From the NCBI GenBank assembly GCA_027068415.1, contig JAMOTD010000007.1, positions 1 through 64,000 of the forward strand: DNA of 64,000 nt, given 5' to 3'. The position numbers and the translations under genes are program-made. This document shows, piece after piece, positions 35,907 through 44,775 of the stretch; the first letter of the stretch is position 1, and every line of letters begins with the position of its first letter. The notes under the pieces are model-generated. The model was not told where the DNA came from. It saw only the letters and a list, made by a program, of their open reading frames with translations, and did not search any database. The DNA is from Desulfurobacteriaceae bacterium (GTDB lineage Bacteria > Aquificota > Aquificia > Desulfurobacteriales > Desulfurobacteriaceae).

Positions 35907-36577
35907 GCCTGAGCCCTGAAGTCCTCTTCTCAATAAAGCTATCACTGAAGGTTTCCCTCCTTGCAACTCTCCTTATCTTCCTCACAGGCCTTCCCCTGGC
36001 CTACCTGCTGGCCTACAGAGAGTTCAAACTGAAAAACTTCCTTGATGCCCTCATAACCCTCCCTCTGGTCTTCCCTCCGGTAGTCACGGGCTACATTCTG
36101 TTGCTCATCTTCGGCAAAAAAGGTTTACTCGGGGAGCTCCTCTTTAAGCTCTTCGGCTTCACCGTAGTCTTTAACTGGAAGGGGGCTCTCCTTGCCTCAT
36201 TCGTGGCAGCCTTCCCAATCTTCGTTAAAGGAGCAAGAGCTTCACTTGAAGCAGTTGACAGAAGACTAATAGAGGTCTCCTACACCCTCGGTAAGGGCAG
36301 GATTGAGACTTTCTTCAGGATTACCTTTCCGCTGGCAAAACAGGGGATAACCGCCTCTTTAATCCTTTCCTTTGCAAGGGCTTTAGGAGAATTCGGAGCA
36401 ACCCTGATGGTTGCGGGAAATATCCCTATGAGAACAAACACAATTCCCCTTGAGATTTACAGCGCAATCTCTGAGGGAGATTTCGGGAAGGCGAACCTTC
36501 TAACCGCTTTAACAGCCCTCTTTTCGGTTGCGGTAATCTACGCAGTCAACAGGCTCAGCGGCGGGAGAAAAGTTTGA
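35903..36577 (+). CDS. modB: Molybdate ABC transporter permease
   Basis: Inner-membrane permease with about six helices over 224 residues. It has PLAYLLAYREFKLKNFLDAL, LPLVFPPVVTGYILLLIFG (a ModB hallmark) and the ABC-coupling loop SYTLGKGRIETFFRITFPLA followed by ALGEFGATLMVAGNIP. Overlaps modA and modC by four bases each. Confidence 0.95.
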   Translation: MSLSPEVLFSIKLSLKVSLLATLLIFLTGLPLAYLLAYREFKLKNFLDALITLPLVFPPVVTGYILLLIFGKKGLLGELLFKLFGFTVVFNWKGALLASFVAAFPIFVKGARASLEAVDRRLIEVSYTLGKGRIETFFRITFPLAKQGITASLILSFARALGEFGATLMVAGNIPMRTNTIPLEIYSAISEGDFGKANLLTALTALFSVAVIYAVNRLSGGRKV

Positions 36578-37611
36578 TAGAGGTTAAGGTAGAGAAAAGG
36601 TTAAAAGACTTTAAGCTAAAAGTAAGTTTTTCCTCCCGGGCACCGATAACGGCCTTTTTTGCACCTTCTGGCTCGGGAAAGAGCTTAACCCTACAGACGA
36701 TAGCAGGACTCATAAAACCCGACAAGGGAAGGGTAGAGGTTAACGGAAAGCCCTTCTTTGACTCGGAAAGGGGGATTGACCTCCCGCCCCAGAAGAGGAA
36801 AGTTGGCTACCTCTTTCAGGATTACGCCCTCTTTCCCCACATGACAGTCTTTGAAAACGTCGCCTACGGGGCAAGAAGTAGGGACAAGGTTTACGAGCTC
36901 CTTAAAACTTTGAAAATAGAAAAGCTGAAGGATAAGTACCCGAGCCAAATTTCCGGAGGACAGAAGCAGAGGGTAGCCCTTGCGAGGGCGCTTGCAACAG
37001 AGCCTGAGATTCTCCTCCTTGACGAGCCCTTCTCCGCCCTTGACAGGAGTTTAAAGGAGGAGCTCTACGGTGAAATCAGGGAGGTTCAGGAGAAGTTTAA
37101 AGTTCCTGTAGTCCTCGTAACCCACGACCACGAGGAGCTCTTTGAGCTTGCCGGCTGGATTGTAATTCTTGAGGAGGGAAGGAGCGTTCAGGAGGGAAGG
37201 CCGCAGGAACTCTTCTTTAACCCATCCTCTCTGAAGACGGCAAAACTACTCGGGCACAGGAGCTTTATTGAGGCAACGGTTGTGGAGGTCGGTAAGAGCT
37301 CCCTCGTAAAGCTCCCCTCGGGTAAGCTCTTAAGGTGCAGAAAGGGAGAGTTCAGGCCGGGAGATAGGGTTTTCGTCTCAATTCTTCCGAACTCCCTCTC
37401 CCTTTCACTGACTGACGAGGTAAACAGGGTAAAAATGGTCGTGAGGAGAGTCAAGAAGGGAATGGAGATTGACAAAATATTTGCCCTCTTTGAGGGAAAA
37501 GAGGTGGAGCTCCACCTTCCATCCTCCCTCTCCCCCAACTTCCTCTTTCAGGAGGGAAGGGAGAGTACGTTCTACCTATCGGTAGAGCACCTACCACTAA
37601 TCAGGAGGTAA
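36574..37611 (+). CDS. modC: Molybdate ABC transporter ATP-binding protein
   Basis: The 345-residue protein has Walker [17 protein letters not shown] (near 30), the Q-loop [13 protein letters not shown], the ABC signature [16 protein letters not shown] and Walker [20 protein letters not shown], with the H-loop [10 protein letters not shown]-terminal domain (about 225-345) contains a MOP/TOBE-like molybdate-binding region ([20 protein letters not shown]). The start is TTG overlapping the modB TGA in TTGA. Confidence 0.93.
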   Translation: MIEVKVEKRLKDFKLKVSFSSRAPITAFFAPSGSGKSLTLQTIAGLIKPDKGRVEVNGKPFFDSERGIDLPPQKRKVGYLFQDYALFPHMTVFENVAYGARSRDKVYELLKTLKIEKLKDKYPSQISGGQKQRVALARALATEPEILLLDEPFSALDRSLKEELYGEIREVQEKFKVPVVLVTHDHEELFELAGWIVILEEGRSVQEGRPQELFFNPSSLKTAKLLGHRSFIEATVVEVGKSSLVKLPSGKLLRCRKGEFRPGDRVFVSILPNSLSLSLTDEVNRVKMVVRRVKKGMEIDKIFALFEGKEVELHLPSSLSPNFLFQEGRESTFYLSVEHLPLIRR

Positions 37612-37613
37612 AG

Positions 37614-38636
37614 ATGAAGAGAAAAGTAAAGGTAGAGGAAGCGGTGGGAATGGTTCTCGTTCACGACATCACAGAAGTCAATCCCGAAAAAGGCTTCAAG
37701 GGAAGAGCTTTTAAAAAGGGGCACATAATAAGGGAGGAGGATGTTGAGAAGTTAAAGAGTTTGGGGAAGGAGTACGTCTACGTTTTGGAGCTCTCGGATG
37801 ACGAAATTCACGAAGATGAGGCGGCAAAGCTCCTTGCCGACGCCATTATGGGGGAGAACCTCTACAGGGACGAAGAGCCCAAAGAGGGGAAAATCAACAT
37901 CTACTCCGAGGTCTTCGGAGTTGTAAAGATAGATACCGAGAAGCTCTTCAAGTTCAACATGGTGGGGGAGCCCTCCTGCCCCACAATCCATACAAACATG
38001 TGGGTTAAGCCCGGCCAAAAGGTTGCTGCCGTAAGGATAATCTCCCTGACGGCTCCCAAAAGGGAGATTGACGAGGCAGTTGAGATAGCCGGAGAGGGAA
38101 TAATAAGAGTTGTTCCCTTTAAGGAAAAGAAGGCCGGAATGATAATAACGGGGAACGAGGTCTATTCCGGGAGAATTAAGGATAAGTTCTACGAAAAGTT
38201 AAAGCCCAAACTTGAGTTCTTCAAGTGTACCGTTGAGGAGAAGGTAATCCTCCCCGACGACGAGGAGATGATAAGAAAAAAGATTAGAGAGTTTGCCGAT
38301 AAGTACGACATAGTCGTCCTGACCGGAGGAACGTCGGTTGACCCCGACGACGTCACCTACAGGGCTATAAAGAGCGCTGGGGCAGAGAACTTTCTAAGGG
38401 GAAACCCTATTCAGCCGGGAAACATGCTGACGATGGGCTGGATTAACGGGAAGCCCTTGGTGGCCGTTCCGGCAGCAGCCCTCTTCTTTAAGGCCACCTC
38501 CTTTGACGTATGGCTCCCGAGACTCCTGATAGGGGATGTAATAACCAGGGAAGAGGTTGCAGCAAAGGGACACGGAGGGCTGTGCCACAGCTGTCCGGTT
38601 TGCGTATTCCCAATATGTCCGTTCGGAAGACCTTAA
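37614..38636 (+). CDS. Molybdopterin-binding (MoCF domain) protein with Cys-rich tail
   Basis: The 340-residue protein has a C-terminal half like MoeA/Mog[21 protein letters not shown] near 172, [19 protein letters not shown] near 235, and [20 protein letters not shown] with [10 protein letters not shown]. It ends in [20 protein letters not shown], four to five Cys that could hold a metal or Fe-S cluster. The MoeA domain 1/2 plan is not complete; the N-terminus contains [15 protein letters not shown], a MoeA-like opening. Such proteins accompany moeA in anaerobes, and their role, perhaps sensing or handling molybdopterin, is not established. It lies 10 bases before moeA. Confidence 0.8.
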   Translation: MKRKVKVEEAVGMVLVHDITEVNPEKGFKGRAFKKGHIIREEDVEKLKSLGKEYVYVLELSDDEIHEDEAAKLLADAIMGENLYRDEEPKEGKINIYSEVFGVVKIDTEKLFKFNMVGEPSCPTIHTNMWVKPGQKVAAVRIISLTAPKREIDEAVEIAGEGIIRVVPFKEKKAGMIITGNEVYSGRIKDKFYEKLKPKLEFFKCTVEEKVILPDDEEMIRKKIREFADKYDIVVLTGGTSVDPDDVTYRAIKSAGAENFLRGNPIQPGNMLTMGWINGKPLVAVPAAALFFKATSFDVWLPRLLIGDVITREEVAAKGHGGLCHSCPVCVFPICPFGRP

Positions 38637-38646
38637 GGAGGACAAG

Positions 38647-39855
38647 GTGAAGGTAGAGAGGGAAGAGGCAAAGAGGATAATTGAGGAGAGAGTAAAAGAG
38701 GTAGGTGTAGAAGAGATAACCCTCAACGAGGCCTACGGAAGGGTTATAGCTCAGGACATTTCCTCTCCCGTTGACATTCCCGACCAAGATAAGTCGGCAA
38801 TAGACGGCTTTGCATTTAACACGGCCTCACTGAAGGAGCTCCCAGCAAGGTTAAAAATCGTGGGAGAGAGCCCGGCAGGGAGCTCCCGAAGGTTAAAAGT
38901 GGGCGAGGGTGAGGCCGTCTTTGTAATGACGGGAGGGGTAATACCCGAGGGGGCAGATGCGGCAGTTAGAATTGAGGATGTTAAGGTTAAAGGAAACGAA
39001 GTTCTCATAGACTTCCCGGTAGAAAAGGGAAACCTCGTAAACTTCAGGGGAAGCGAGGTAAAGAGGGGAGAGAAGGTAATTGAAAAGGGAGAGCTCCTAA
39101 GCTACCGGTTGGTAGGCCTCCTTGCCCACTTGGGAGTTTACAGGGTAAAGGTCTTCCAGAGAGTAAAGGTGGGAGTAATAACAACGGGAAGCGAGGTCCT
39201 TGAGCCCGAAGAGCCCTTCAGAGAAGGGGCAGTAAGGAACACGAACTTTTACACCCTTAAAGGACTCGTTGAGAAGTTAGGAGCAGAGGTTATCTACTTA
39301 GGGAAGGCAAGAGACGAAAAGGAAGAGCTAAAGGAGTTAATCGGAGAGGCCCTCTCAACCTGCCACTTTACGGTAACAACCGGTGGAGTCTCAAAGGGTA
39401 AGTACGACCTCGTGAGGGAAACGGTCAGGGAACTCGGAGTTGAAGTACTCTTTACCCAAACAAACGTAAGACCGGGAAGACCTTTAACCTTCGGAGTAAA
39501 AGGAGATAAGCTCTTCTTCGGTCTTCCCGGCTACCCGGCGGCAACTCTGGTAAACGCCCTTGAGTTTCTCGCTCCGGCCGTAAAAAAAGCCTGCGGTTTA
39601 AAGGAGTTTAAAAACAGGTACGTCAGCGCCGTTGCTGCAGGAGAGCTCAGGTCAAGGAAGGGAAGGGTTGACTTCGTCAGAGTCAAACTCTCCTCTGAAG
39701 GGGGGATTCTAAAGGTCTTCCCTGAAGGAAGCCAGCAGACGAGCAACTTCCTGACAATGGCCCGGTGTCAAGGCCTTGCGGTTATAGGTCAGGAGAGGGG
39801 AACCGTAAAAGAGGGCGAAACCGTAGAGGTTTTAATTCTGGAAAATTTTTTATAA
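38647..39855 (+). CDS. moeA: Molybdopterin molybdenumtransferase MoeA
   Basis: MoeA inserts molybdate into adenylylated molybdopterin. The protein shows VEREEAKRIIEERV, DIPDQDKSAIDGFAFN, VMTGGVIPEGADAAVRIED, VGVITTGSEVLEPEEPFREG (from about 178), VTTGGVSKGKYDLVRE and RPGRPLTFGVKGDKLFFGLPG across adjoining blocks. I start at GTG 38647 (402 residues), which follows AAGGAGGACAAG and begins at the usual family N-terminus; an upstream start would add 30 residues lying within the end of the previous gene. Confidence 0.94.
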   Translation: MKVEREEAKRIIEERVKEVGVEEITLNEAYGRVIAQDISSPVDIPDQDKSAIDGFAFNTASLKELPARLKIVGESPAGSSRRLKVGEGEAVFVMTGGVIPEGADAAVRIEDVKVKGNEVLIDFPVEKGNLVNFRGSEVKRGEKVIEKGELLSYRLVGLLAHLGVYRVKVFQRVKVGVITTGSEVLEPEEPFREGAVRNTNFYTLKGLVEKLGAEVIYLGKARDEKEELKELIGEALSTCHFTVTTGGVSKGKYDLVRETVRELGVEVLFTQTNVRPGRPLTFGVKGDKLFFGLPGYPAATLVNALEFLAPAVKKACGLKEFKNRYVSAVAAGELRSRKGRVDFVRVKLSSEGGILKVFPEGSQQTSNFLTMARCQGLAVIGQERGTVKEGETVEVLILENFL

Positions 39856-39950
39856 TTGCAGGGAGCTGGTAGGATAAAGCGTTATTCTGCAATTCAGTAT
39901 GAATTGAAAGTATTGGATTTGGATAAAGTTTTCCTTATGTTCTAAAAAAC

Positions 39951-39980
39951 TTGACATAGAATCAAAATCTTTTGTAATAT
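39951..39980 (+). promoter_or_regulatory. Sigma-70-type promoter of the cytochrome operon
   Basis: TTGACA (39951-39956), 18 bases, then TAATAT (39975-39980), in a clearly AT-rich stretch of the 158-base gap after moeA. The first gene starts 34 bases on at GTG 40014, after GAGAGGG. This is the best promoter match in the window. GAATTG repeats upstream (near 39890-39907) could be an activator site, but I see no clear FNR or two-component box. Confidence 0.7.
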
Positions 39981-40013
39981 CCGTTAGTACAGTTTCGGCA
40001 GAGAGGGTTAAAC

Positions 40014-41276
40014 GTGGGGATAGGAAAGAGAGTTCTGGCGCTGGGACTGGGGATAGGACTCCTCTCGGCAGGCGGCGCCCAGGCCGCAGTTAACCTACCC
40101 GGATATGAAGGCGAGCTTAAGACCCAGATAGAGTTTCGTCAGGACGTTTACGACAGGGACTCTATCCCCTTTGACAACTACCTAAAGCTTGACCTGAGGG
40201 ATTTAAAGGGCTCAAGCGAGCTTCACTTCTACGGAAAGCTCTGGAAAGACTTAGGCTACGGAACTGACTGGGACATAGACCTCTACCAGCTCTACGTTGA
40301 CGTTCCGATAAAAAAGGATAGGAGTTCCACCCTCTCTATAGGTCGCCAGTTTATCTCCGAAGGCTTTGAGACCTACATAGCCGACTCAATTAAGTACTCC
40401 CACAGGTTGAATAAAGATTTCAGGTACGTCTTTTACTTGGGAAAGCCCAGGTGGTTTGAGCCGGGAGTAAAGAGCGGAGACGACTTCTTAGCCGGCTTTA
40501 AGTTTGAGTATAAAAACTACTTCCTCGGCTTTGAGCACCTGAGAGACGACGGCAAGGTTAAAAAGAGCTCCCTCCTTTTCGGAAACTACTCCTACTTAAC
40601 AAAGGAGCTTGTCCAGTTCAGCAGGTTTGAGGTTGACCTTGCCCACGGGGAGCTCGTAAGCGGCAACTTAGGATTTAACTACTACCCCACAAAGAAGCTG
40701 AGGCTAACAACGGAGCTTGAGTACTACGACGGCTCCTACAGGTACGACGGAAGGATTGAAGACCCGATATTTAAAAACTTTTCTCCTGAAGGAAGGGAGC
40801 TCCGCTTCACCCAGAGCGCTTACTACCAGCTAAACCCCGTCTGGGCCCTTTTTGGCTCCTACACTGCAACCGATATCCAGAGGAACGGCAAGGATAACGG
40901 CCACCTTCTAAAAGTCGGAGCAGTCAGGGATACTTGGTTCACAGAGGGCCTTAGGACTTACGGGGCTCTCCTATACCAGAACAGCTGGATAGGAATCCTC
41001 AGGGGAGTTGAGTTAGGGTTTACCAAGTACCTCTGCAGGAAAATCTCTTTAACGGGAAGGGTTGACATAGCCCGCTACGACAAAATTACCTACGGCAAGC
41101 AGTGGGCAAACGCCTACTACCTCAAGGGAACTTATCAGGCAACCGACTTCTCAAACCTTGAAGTGGGAATTGACTACAGGAAGAACGAGGACTTTGACAG
41201 GGATTTAAGGCTGATTCTCAGGTACAACCTCCTCTTCTGGGGCGGAAAGGAAAAAAGGACAGAGGATAGGAAATGA
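40014..41276 (+). CDS. Outer-membrane beta-barrel protein of the cytochrome operon
   Basis: The 420-residue protein has a signal peptide (GIGKRVLALGLGIGLLSAGG, cut after AQA near 24), then alternating aromatic and polar strands to the end with no helix or heme motif: DNYLKLDLRD, SELHFYGKLWK, TLSIGRQFISEGF, RYVFYLGKP, and a late strand LRLILRYNLLFWGG. It looks like a porin-type barrel of about 16-18 strands; I recognise no named family. As first gene of a multiheme operon it fits the barrel of a porin-cytochrome conduit (MtrB-like in role, not in recognised sequence). It overlaps the next gene, a 7-heme lipoprotein, by four bases. Confidence 0.78.
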   Translation: MGIGKRVLALGLGIGLLSAGGAQAAVNLPGYEGELKTQIEFRQDVYDRDSIPFDNYLKLDLRDLKGSSELHFYGKLWKDLGYGTDWDIDLYQLYVDVPIKKDRSSTLSIGRQFISEGFETYIADSIKYSHRLNKDFRYVFYLGKPRWFEPGVKSGDDFLAGFKFEYKNYFLGFEHLRDDGKVKKSSLLFGNYSYLTKELVQFSRFEVDLAHGELVSGNLGFNYYPTKKLRLTTELEYYDGSYRYDGRIEDPIFKNFSPEGRELRFTQSAYYQLNPVWALFGSYTATDIQRNGKDNGHLLKVGAVRDTWFTEGLRTYGALLYQNSWIGILRGVELGFTKYLCRKISLTGRVDIARYDKITYGKQWANAYYLKGTYQATDFSNLEVGIDYRKNEDFDRDLRLILRYNLLFWGGKEKRTEDRK

Positions 41277-41872
41277 GGAAAGCACTGCTCCTTGCTGTAA
41301 TAGCTTTAACGGCTTCCTCCTGTACCAACGAGTGTAAGGTTGACTACAAGAAGGAGCTCGGGACTACGGCCAAGTTCCACCACAGGGAGCACAAGGCTTT
41401 CATTGACGAACACGGCTGTATCCCGTGCCACAAAATGAACGTTGAGATGAGCTGGGCAGACATTGAGGCGGCAGAGAGGGGCTCAAAGAAAATCATTATG
41501 CCCTCTAAGGTAACGTGTCACTACTGCCACAACAACCCGAGCAAATCTCCGGCCCCCAACGCCCCGACGAAGTGTTATATCTGCCACTTCAACATGAAAG
41601 AGATTGAGCCAGTTGACCACAAGACTGGCGACTGGCTTAAAACCCATAAGTTCGCATACGAGGCAAAGGCGAGCAGGTGCGATGAGTGCCACAGACAGAA
41701 GTTCTGTATAGACTGCCACGCAAGGAGAGACACAATCCAGCACCTGGTTCACCCAAGGAACTACGAGTACACCCACAGCATAGAGGCGGCCGCAGACCCG
41801 GCCAAGTGTAGCAGGTGCCACAGGCCAACATTCTGTATGGAATGCCATACAAAGGGGAACTGGACGAGATGA
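41273..41872 (+). CDS. Seven-heme cytochrome c, probable lipoprotein
   Basis: The 199-residue protein opens with a signal and lipobox-like ALTASSC (Cys17), so it is probably a lipoprotein. It holds seven CXXCH motifs: CIPCH, CHYCH, CYICH, CDECH, CIDCH, CSRCH and CMECH, with extra His (FHHREHK, DHKTGDW, HPRNYEYTH) as likely second ligands. CHYCH offers two possible His. No catalytic domain is seen. An outer-membrane anchor next to a barrel gene is what a conduit needs, though the membrane destination cannot be fixed from sequence. ATGA overlap with the next gene. Confidence 0.85.
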   Translation: MRKALLLAVIALTASSCTNECKVDYKKELGTTAKFHHREHKAFIDEHGCIPCHKMNVEMSWADIEAAERGSKKIIMPSKVTCHYCHNNPSKSPAPNAPTKCYICHFNMKEIEPVDHKTGDWLKTHKFAYEAKASRCDECHRQKFCIDCHARRDTIQHLVHPRNYEYTHSIEAAADPAKCSRCHRPTFCMECHTKGNWTR

Positions 41873-42738
41873 AGAAGGGACTAATTGCTTTACTTCTCTT
41901 AACCGGAATGATTGGAAGCGCCCGGGCACAAGAGTGCGGAGGAATCGGCTACACGGGAACCGACGCCGAGTTCTGCCTTAAGTGCCACGCCGACGGCTGC
42001 CCGATAGTTCACCCAACCGGGTGCAAAGTAAAAGAGACAGAGTGTATAAAAGTTCCCCCTAACTTCCCGCTCAACAGGGGTAAGCTGACCTGTACAACCT
42101 GCCACGACATGAAGAGCAAGAACGAGAACTTCCTGAGGGCTGAGAGACCCTTAAGAGAGAGGTTTGACTTCTGCTTCCAGTGCCACAACCCCGAGTGCTA
42201 CAAAAAGTTTAACCCCCACGAAACAATCGGAGAGAATGTTCCTTGGGACAAGAAAAAGAAGGCCTGCATCTACTGCCACGGAGTAGGAGCAAAGCTTGAG
42301 GCCTACAAGGCCTGTGTAGGCTGCCATACAAAAACTCCCCACGTGGGAGCTCCCGAGCACCTCCTTGCAAAGAGGGAAAAGGTTGAGAAGCTGGTAAAGG
42401 GCAAGGCTCAAGTTGTTGAAATAGAGGACATGGCTCAGCTAAAACCGGAAATCAACGAAAATGAGCTCAAAAAGCGCAAGCCGAAGGTAATCTTAGTAAA
42501 GGGAAGGATTGAGTGTATAACCTGCCACAACCCTCACCCTCAAATAGCAGTTCCCGCCCCTGCCGAGGATAAGGAGTGGGCGGAAGTTGAAAGGAGAGAC
42601 CTTGACTACAAACTTGAAAAGCTGAGGCTTGAGCTAAACAGGTTAAAGCTGAACACAAAAGGCGTGAAATTAATGAGCTACCAGCTTAAAGGCGGAAAAC
42701 TTTGTCAAATCTGCCACTCAATTAACTCGCTAAAGTAG
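41869..42738 (+). CDS. Seven-heme periplasmic cytochrome c
   Basis: I chose the ATG at 41869 because MKKGLIALLLLTGMIGSARA is a clean signal peptide and the ATG overlaps the preceding TGA; an upstream start would add 18 residues. The 289-residue protein has CLKCH, CTTCH, CFQCH, CIYCH, CVGCH, CITCH and CQICH, seven hemes. A heme-free stretch of about 70 charged residues separates hemes five and six, and a basic coiled-coil-like stretch (ERRDLDYKLEKLRLELNRLK) separates six and seven. The paired pattern (CTTCHD..., CHNPHP) recalls doubled-CXXCH cytochromes. Confidence 0.85.
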   Translation: MKKGLIALLLLTGMIGSARAQECGGIGYTGTDAEFCLKCHADGCPIVHPTGCKVKETECIKVPPNFPLNRGKLTCTTCHDMKSKNENFLRAERPLRERFDFCFQCHNPECYKKFNPHETIGENVPWDKKKKACIYCHGVGAKLEAYKACVGCHTKTPHVGAPEHLLAKREKVEKLVKGKAQVVEIEDMAQLKPEINENELKKRKPKVILVKGRIECITCHNPHPQIAVPAPAEDKEWAEVERRDLDYKLEKLRLELNRLKLNTKGVKLMSYQLKGGKLCQICHSINSLK

Positions 42739-42748
42739 GGGGTAGAGA

Positions 42749-43843
42749 GTGAAAGCCTTGATTTTAGGACTGAGCGGGGCTATAGCTATATCGGGAGCGG
42801 CTCTCGGAGCCGGGATACCTGACGACGGGTGTCTGGTCTGCCACAGGCTTAAAGGACTATCGGTAATTACAAAAGAGAACGAGGTGAAGGACTGCAGCAT
42901 CTCAGATGCCCTTTACGCCCACTCAATCCACAGGAACGTGGGGTGTACCGAGTGTCACGATAAGGTTGAGCAGTACCCCCACAAGCCTGAAAACACAGCT
43001 GCAAACTGTACCAACAAGTGCCACGTGGTAGACCCTTCAACGAAGAAGCCTTTCTCCCACAAAGAGGTATTTGAGACCTGGAAGGAGAGCGTCCACGGTA
43101 AGAACTACGAGAAAGCCCCCGACATCTACCCCTACTGTAGTTACTGCCACACAAACGACCTTCTCATAGACGTAACGAAACTTGAGTCAATGAAAATGAG
43201 CCTCGCAAAGTGCTCAATCTGCCACCAGAACAAGGACTGGATAAAGGACAGGTTCTCCCACGTTGCAAGCAGAGAGCCAATTCCCGTTATAAAGAACGGC
43301 TTTACCCACCGGTTCGTAAAGACCAGAAGGGACGGCTGGGAGATTGTTGAGCTGTGTGCATCCTGCCACGAGGACGAGAAGAAGATGGAAAAAGCCCTTG
43401 AAATAGAGGGAATTCACGATAAGTTCGCAAAGGAGCACGTCTTAACGGCCGTTGAGTCCTACAAGGTTACGATGCACGCAAAAATGCTCTACCTTGACAG
43501 GAACGATACAAGGGCTGCAGACTGCCTTGACTGCCACACCAACAAGGACGGCAACTTCCACGACATCTTCCACAAAGACGACCCTCGCTCCTCAATTAAC
43601 GTTAAGAACATTGAGCTAACCTGCGGTCGCTCTACAGAGTGCCACCCCCTTGCTCCCAAGGAGGACATGAAGAACTTCGCCACTACCAAATGGGTTCACA
43701 TGCACCCGATTCCCGACTCTTTAGGACAGAAAATCGTAAAGATTGTTGAGGAATTTATGTTCTGGCTTACAACCGGAACGCTACTCTTTGCAGTTACTAT
43801 CGTAGGCCTTGACCTTCTTAAAAACCTGAGGAGGAAGCACTAA
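42749..43843 (+). CDS. Membrane-anchored cytochrome c with six canonical and two atypical heme motifs
   Basis: The 364-residue protein has a signal sequence, CLVCH, CTECH, CSYCH, CSICH, CASCH and CLDCH, plus CTNKCH (CX3CH, near residue 90) and CGRSTECH (CX5CH, near 292), so up to eight hemes. A membrane helix near 333-357 (FMFWLTTGTLLFAVTIVGLD) and a basic end anchor it in the inner membrane, heme domain outside. Its last base is the first base of the cytochrome b gene. The pair resembles in layout the multiheme c plus HydC/FdnI-type b module of Geobacter CbcL, here as two genes. Likely role: take electrons from a quinol-oxidising cytochrome b. Confidence 0.82.
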   Translation: MKALILGLSGAIAISGAALGAGIPDDGCLVCHRLKGLSVITKENEVKDCSISDALYAHSIHRNVGCTECHDKVEQYPHKPENTAANCTNKCHVVDPSTKKPFSHKEVFETWKESVHGKNYEKAPDIYPYCSYCHTNDLLIDVTKLESMKMSLAKCSICHQNKDWIKDRFSHVASREPIPVIKNGFTHRFVKTRRDGWEIVELCASCHEDEKKMEKALEIEGIHDKFAKEHVLTAVESYKVTMHAKMLYLDRNDTRAADCLDCHTNKDGNFHDIFHKDDPRSSINVKNIELTCGRSTECHPLAPKEDMKNFATTKWVHMHPIPDSLGQKIVKIVEEFMFWLTTGTLLFAVTIVGLDLLKNLRRKH

Positions 43844-44775
43844 TGGGACTCTGGGAGGCTTTCAAGAGAAGATTTAGGTTAAGAGCAGAGCAGGATAAGC
43901 TTCTCATCGTTGACGGTGAGAAGATAATGATACAGAAGTTTACCCTCTTCCAGAGGCTGCTCCACGTAGGAATTTTCTCAACCTTCATCTGGCAGATTAT
44001 TACCGGATATCCCCTAAAGTTCTACGAGCTTGAGTGGGCAAAGCCCCTCATAGGGCTCCTCGGCGGAATAGCCGGTGAAATGACGATTCACAGGATTTCC
44101 GGTTTCATAATGTTTGCTGACTTCCTCCTCACGGTTTTCTACATGATTCTAATCCTCATAGCAAACTGGGATTTGGCCAAAAAGGATTTCTTCGGCTACT
44201 TCAAAATCGTTCCCGGCCCGTCAGACGTTACGTTTGTCCACTACATAAAGTATCTTTTAGGCTTCAGAAAAGTTCCCCCCGACTGGGACGAGTACATCTG
44301 GGTTGATAAGTTTGACTTCTGGGCGGTCGGTTGGGGTATGCTTGCAATCGGTATTACCGGCTGGATGCTCTGGCTCCCGGAGGTCTTTACCGGCTATCTC
44401 GGACTTCCCCCCGAGACGATTCAGATTGCCTACCTGATGCACTCAGACGAGGCAGTCTTAGCACTGGGTTGGATTGCCCTCGTCCACATGTACATAGTCC
44501 ACTACGGCCCCAACAAGTTCCCTATGGACTGGATTTGGCTCACCGGAACGGCCTCTGAGGTTGAGTGGATTGAGGAAAGGCCCAGAAGCTATAGAAGAAT
44601 CATCAAGGCGGTTGCAGAGAACGAGCCCCACCTCCTTGAGAAGTACCCCTTCTTGAAGGAGAGGTACCAGTTTGTCTTAGAGGTGGAGAAGCTCCCCGAA
44701 GAGGAGATGATTAAGAGAATGCACGAGTATGCCCACCACCTTCTTGAGAAGGAAGCCGAAGGAGGGAAAGCGTAA
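43843..44775 (+). CDS. Diheme cytochrome b, FdnI/HydC-like quinone-reactive subunit
   Basis: The 310-residue protein has about four membrane helices (38-55, 85-108, 158-180, 203-222). His residues are placed to hold two b hemes: His41 (RLLHVGIF), His83 (TIHRISGF), His200 (LMHSDEAVLALGW) and His215/220 (LVHMYIVHYG). This is the plan of the formate dehydrogenase/hydrogenase gamma subunits that exchange electrons with menaquinone. The C-terminal 85 residues are a charged cytoplasmic tail. Its place between two multiheme genes marks it as the quinone entry or exit point of the chain. No molybdoenzyme or hydrogenase subunit lies in the operon. Confidence 0.85.
   Translation: MGLWEAFKRRFRLRAEQDKLLIVDGEKIMIQKFTLFQRLLHVGIFSTFIWQIITGYPLKFYELEWAKPLIGLLGGIAGEMTIHRISGFIMFADFLLTVFYMILILIANWDLAKKDFFGYFKIVPGPSDVTFVHYIKYLLGFRKVPPDWDEYIWVDKFDFWAVGWGMLAIGITGWMLWLPEVFTGYLGLPPETIQIAYLMHSDEAVLALGWIALVHMYIVHYGPNKFPMDWIWLTGTASEVEWIEERPRSYRRIIKAVAENEPHLLEKYPFLKERYQFVLEVEKLPEEEMIKRMHEYAHHLLEKEAEGGKA

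Noticed and set aside
38557-38646. Earlier start for moeA inside the previous gene
   Set aside because: The added residues are the Cys-tail codons read in another frame; GTG 38647 has a good ribosome site and the usual MoeA start.
39856-40013. FNR or NarL-type site before the cytochrome operon
   Set aside because: I looked for TTGAT-N4-ATCAA and TACYYMT repeats and saw only partial GAATTG matches.
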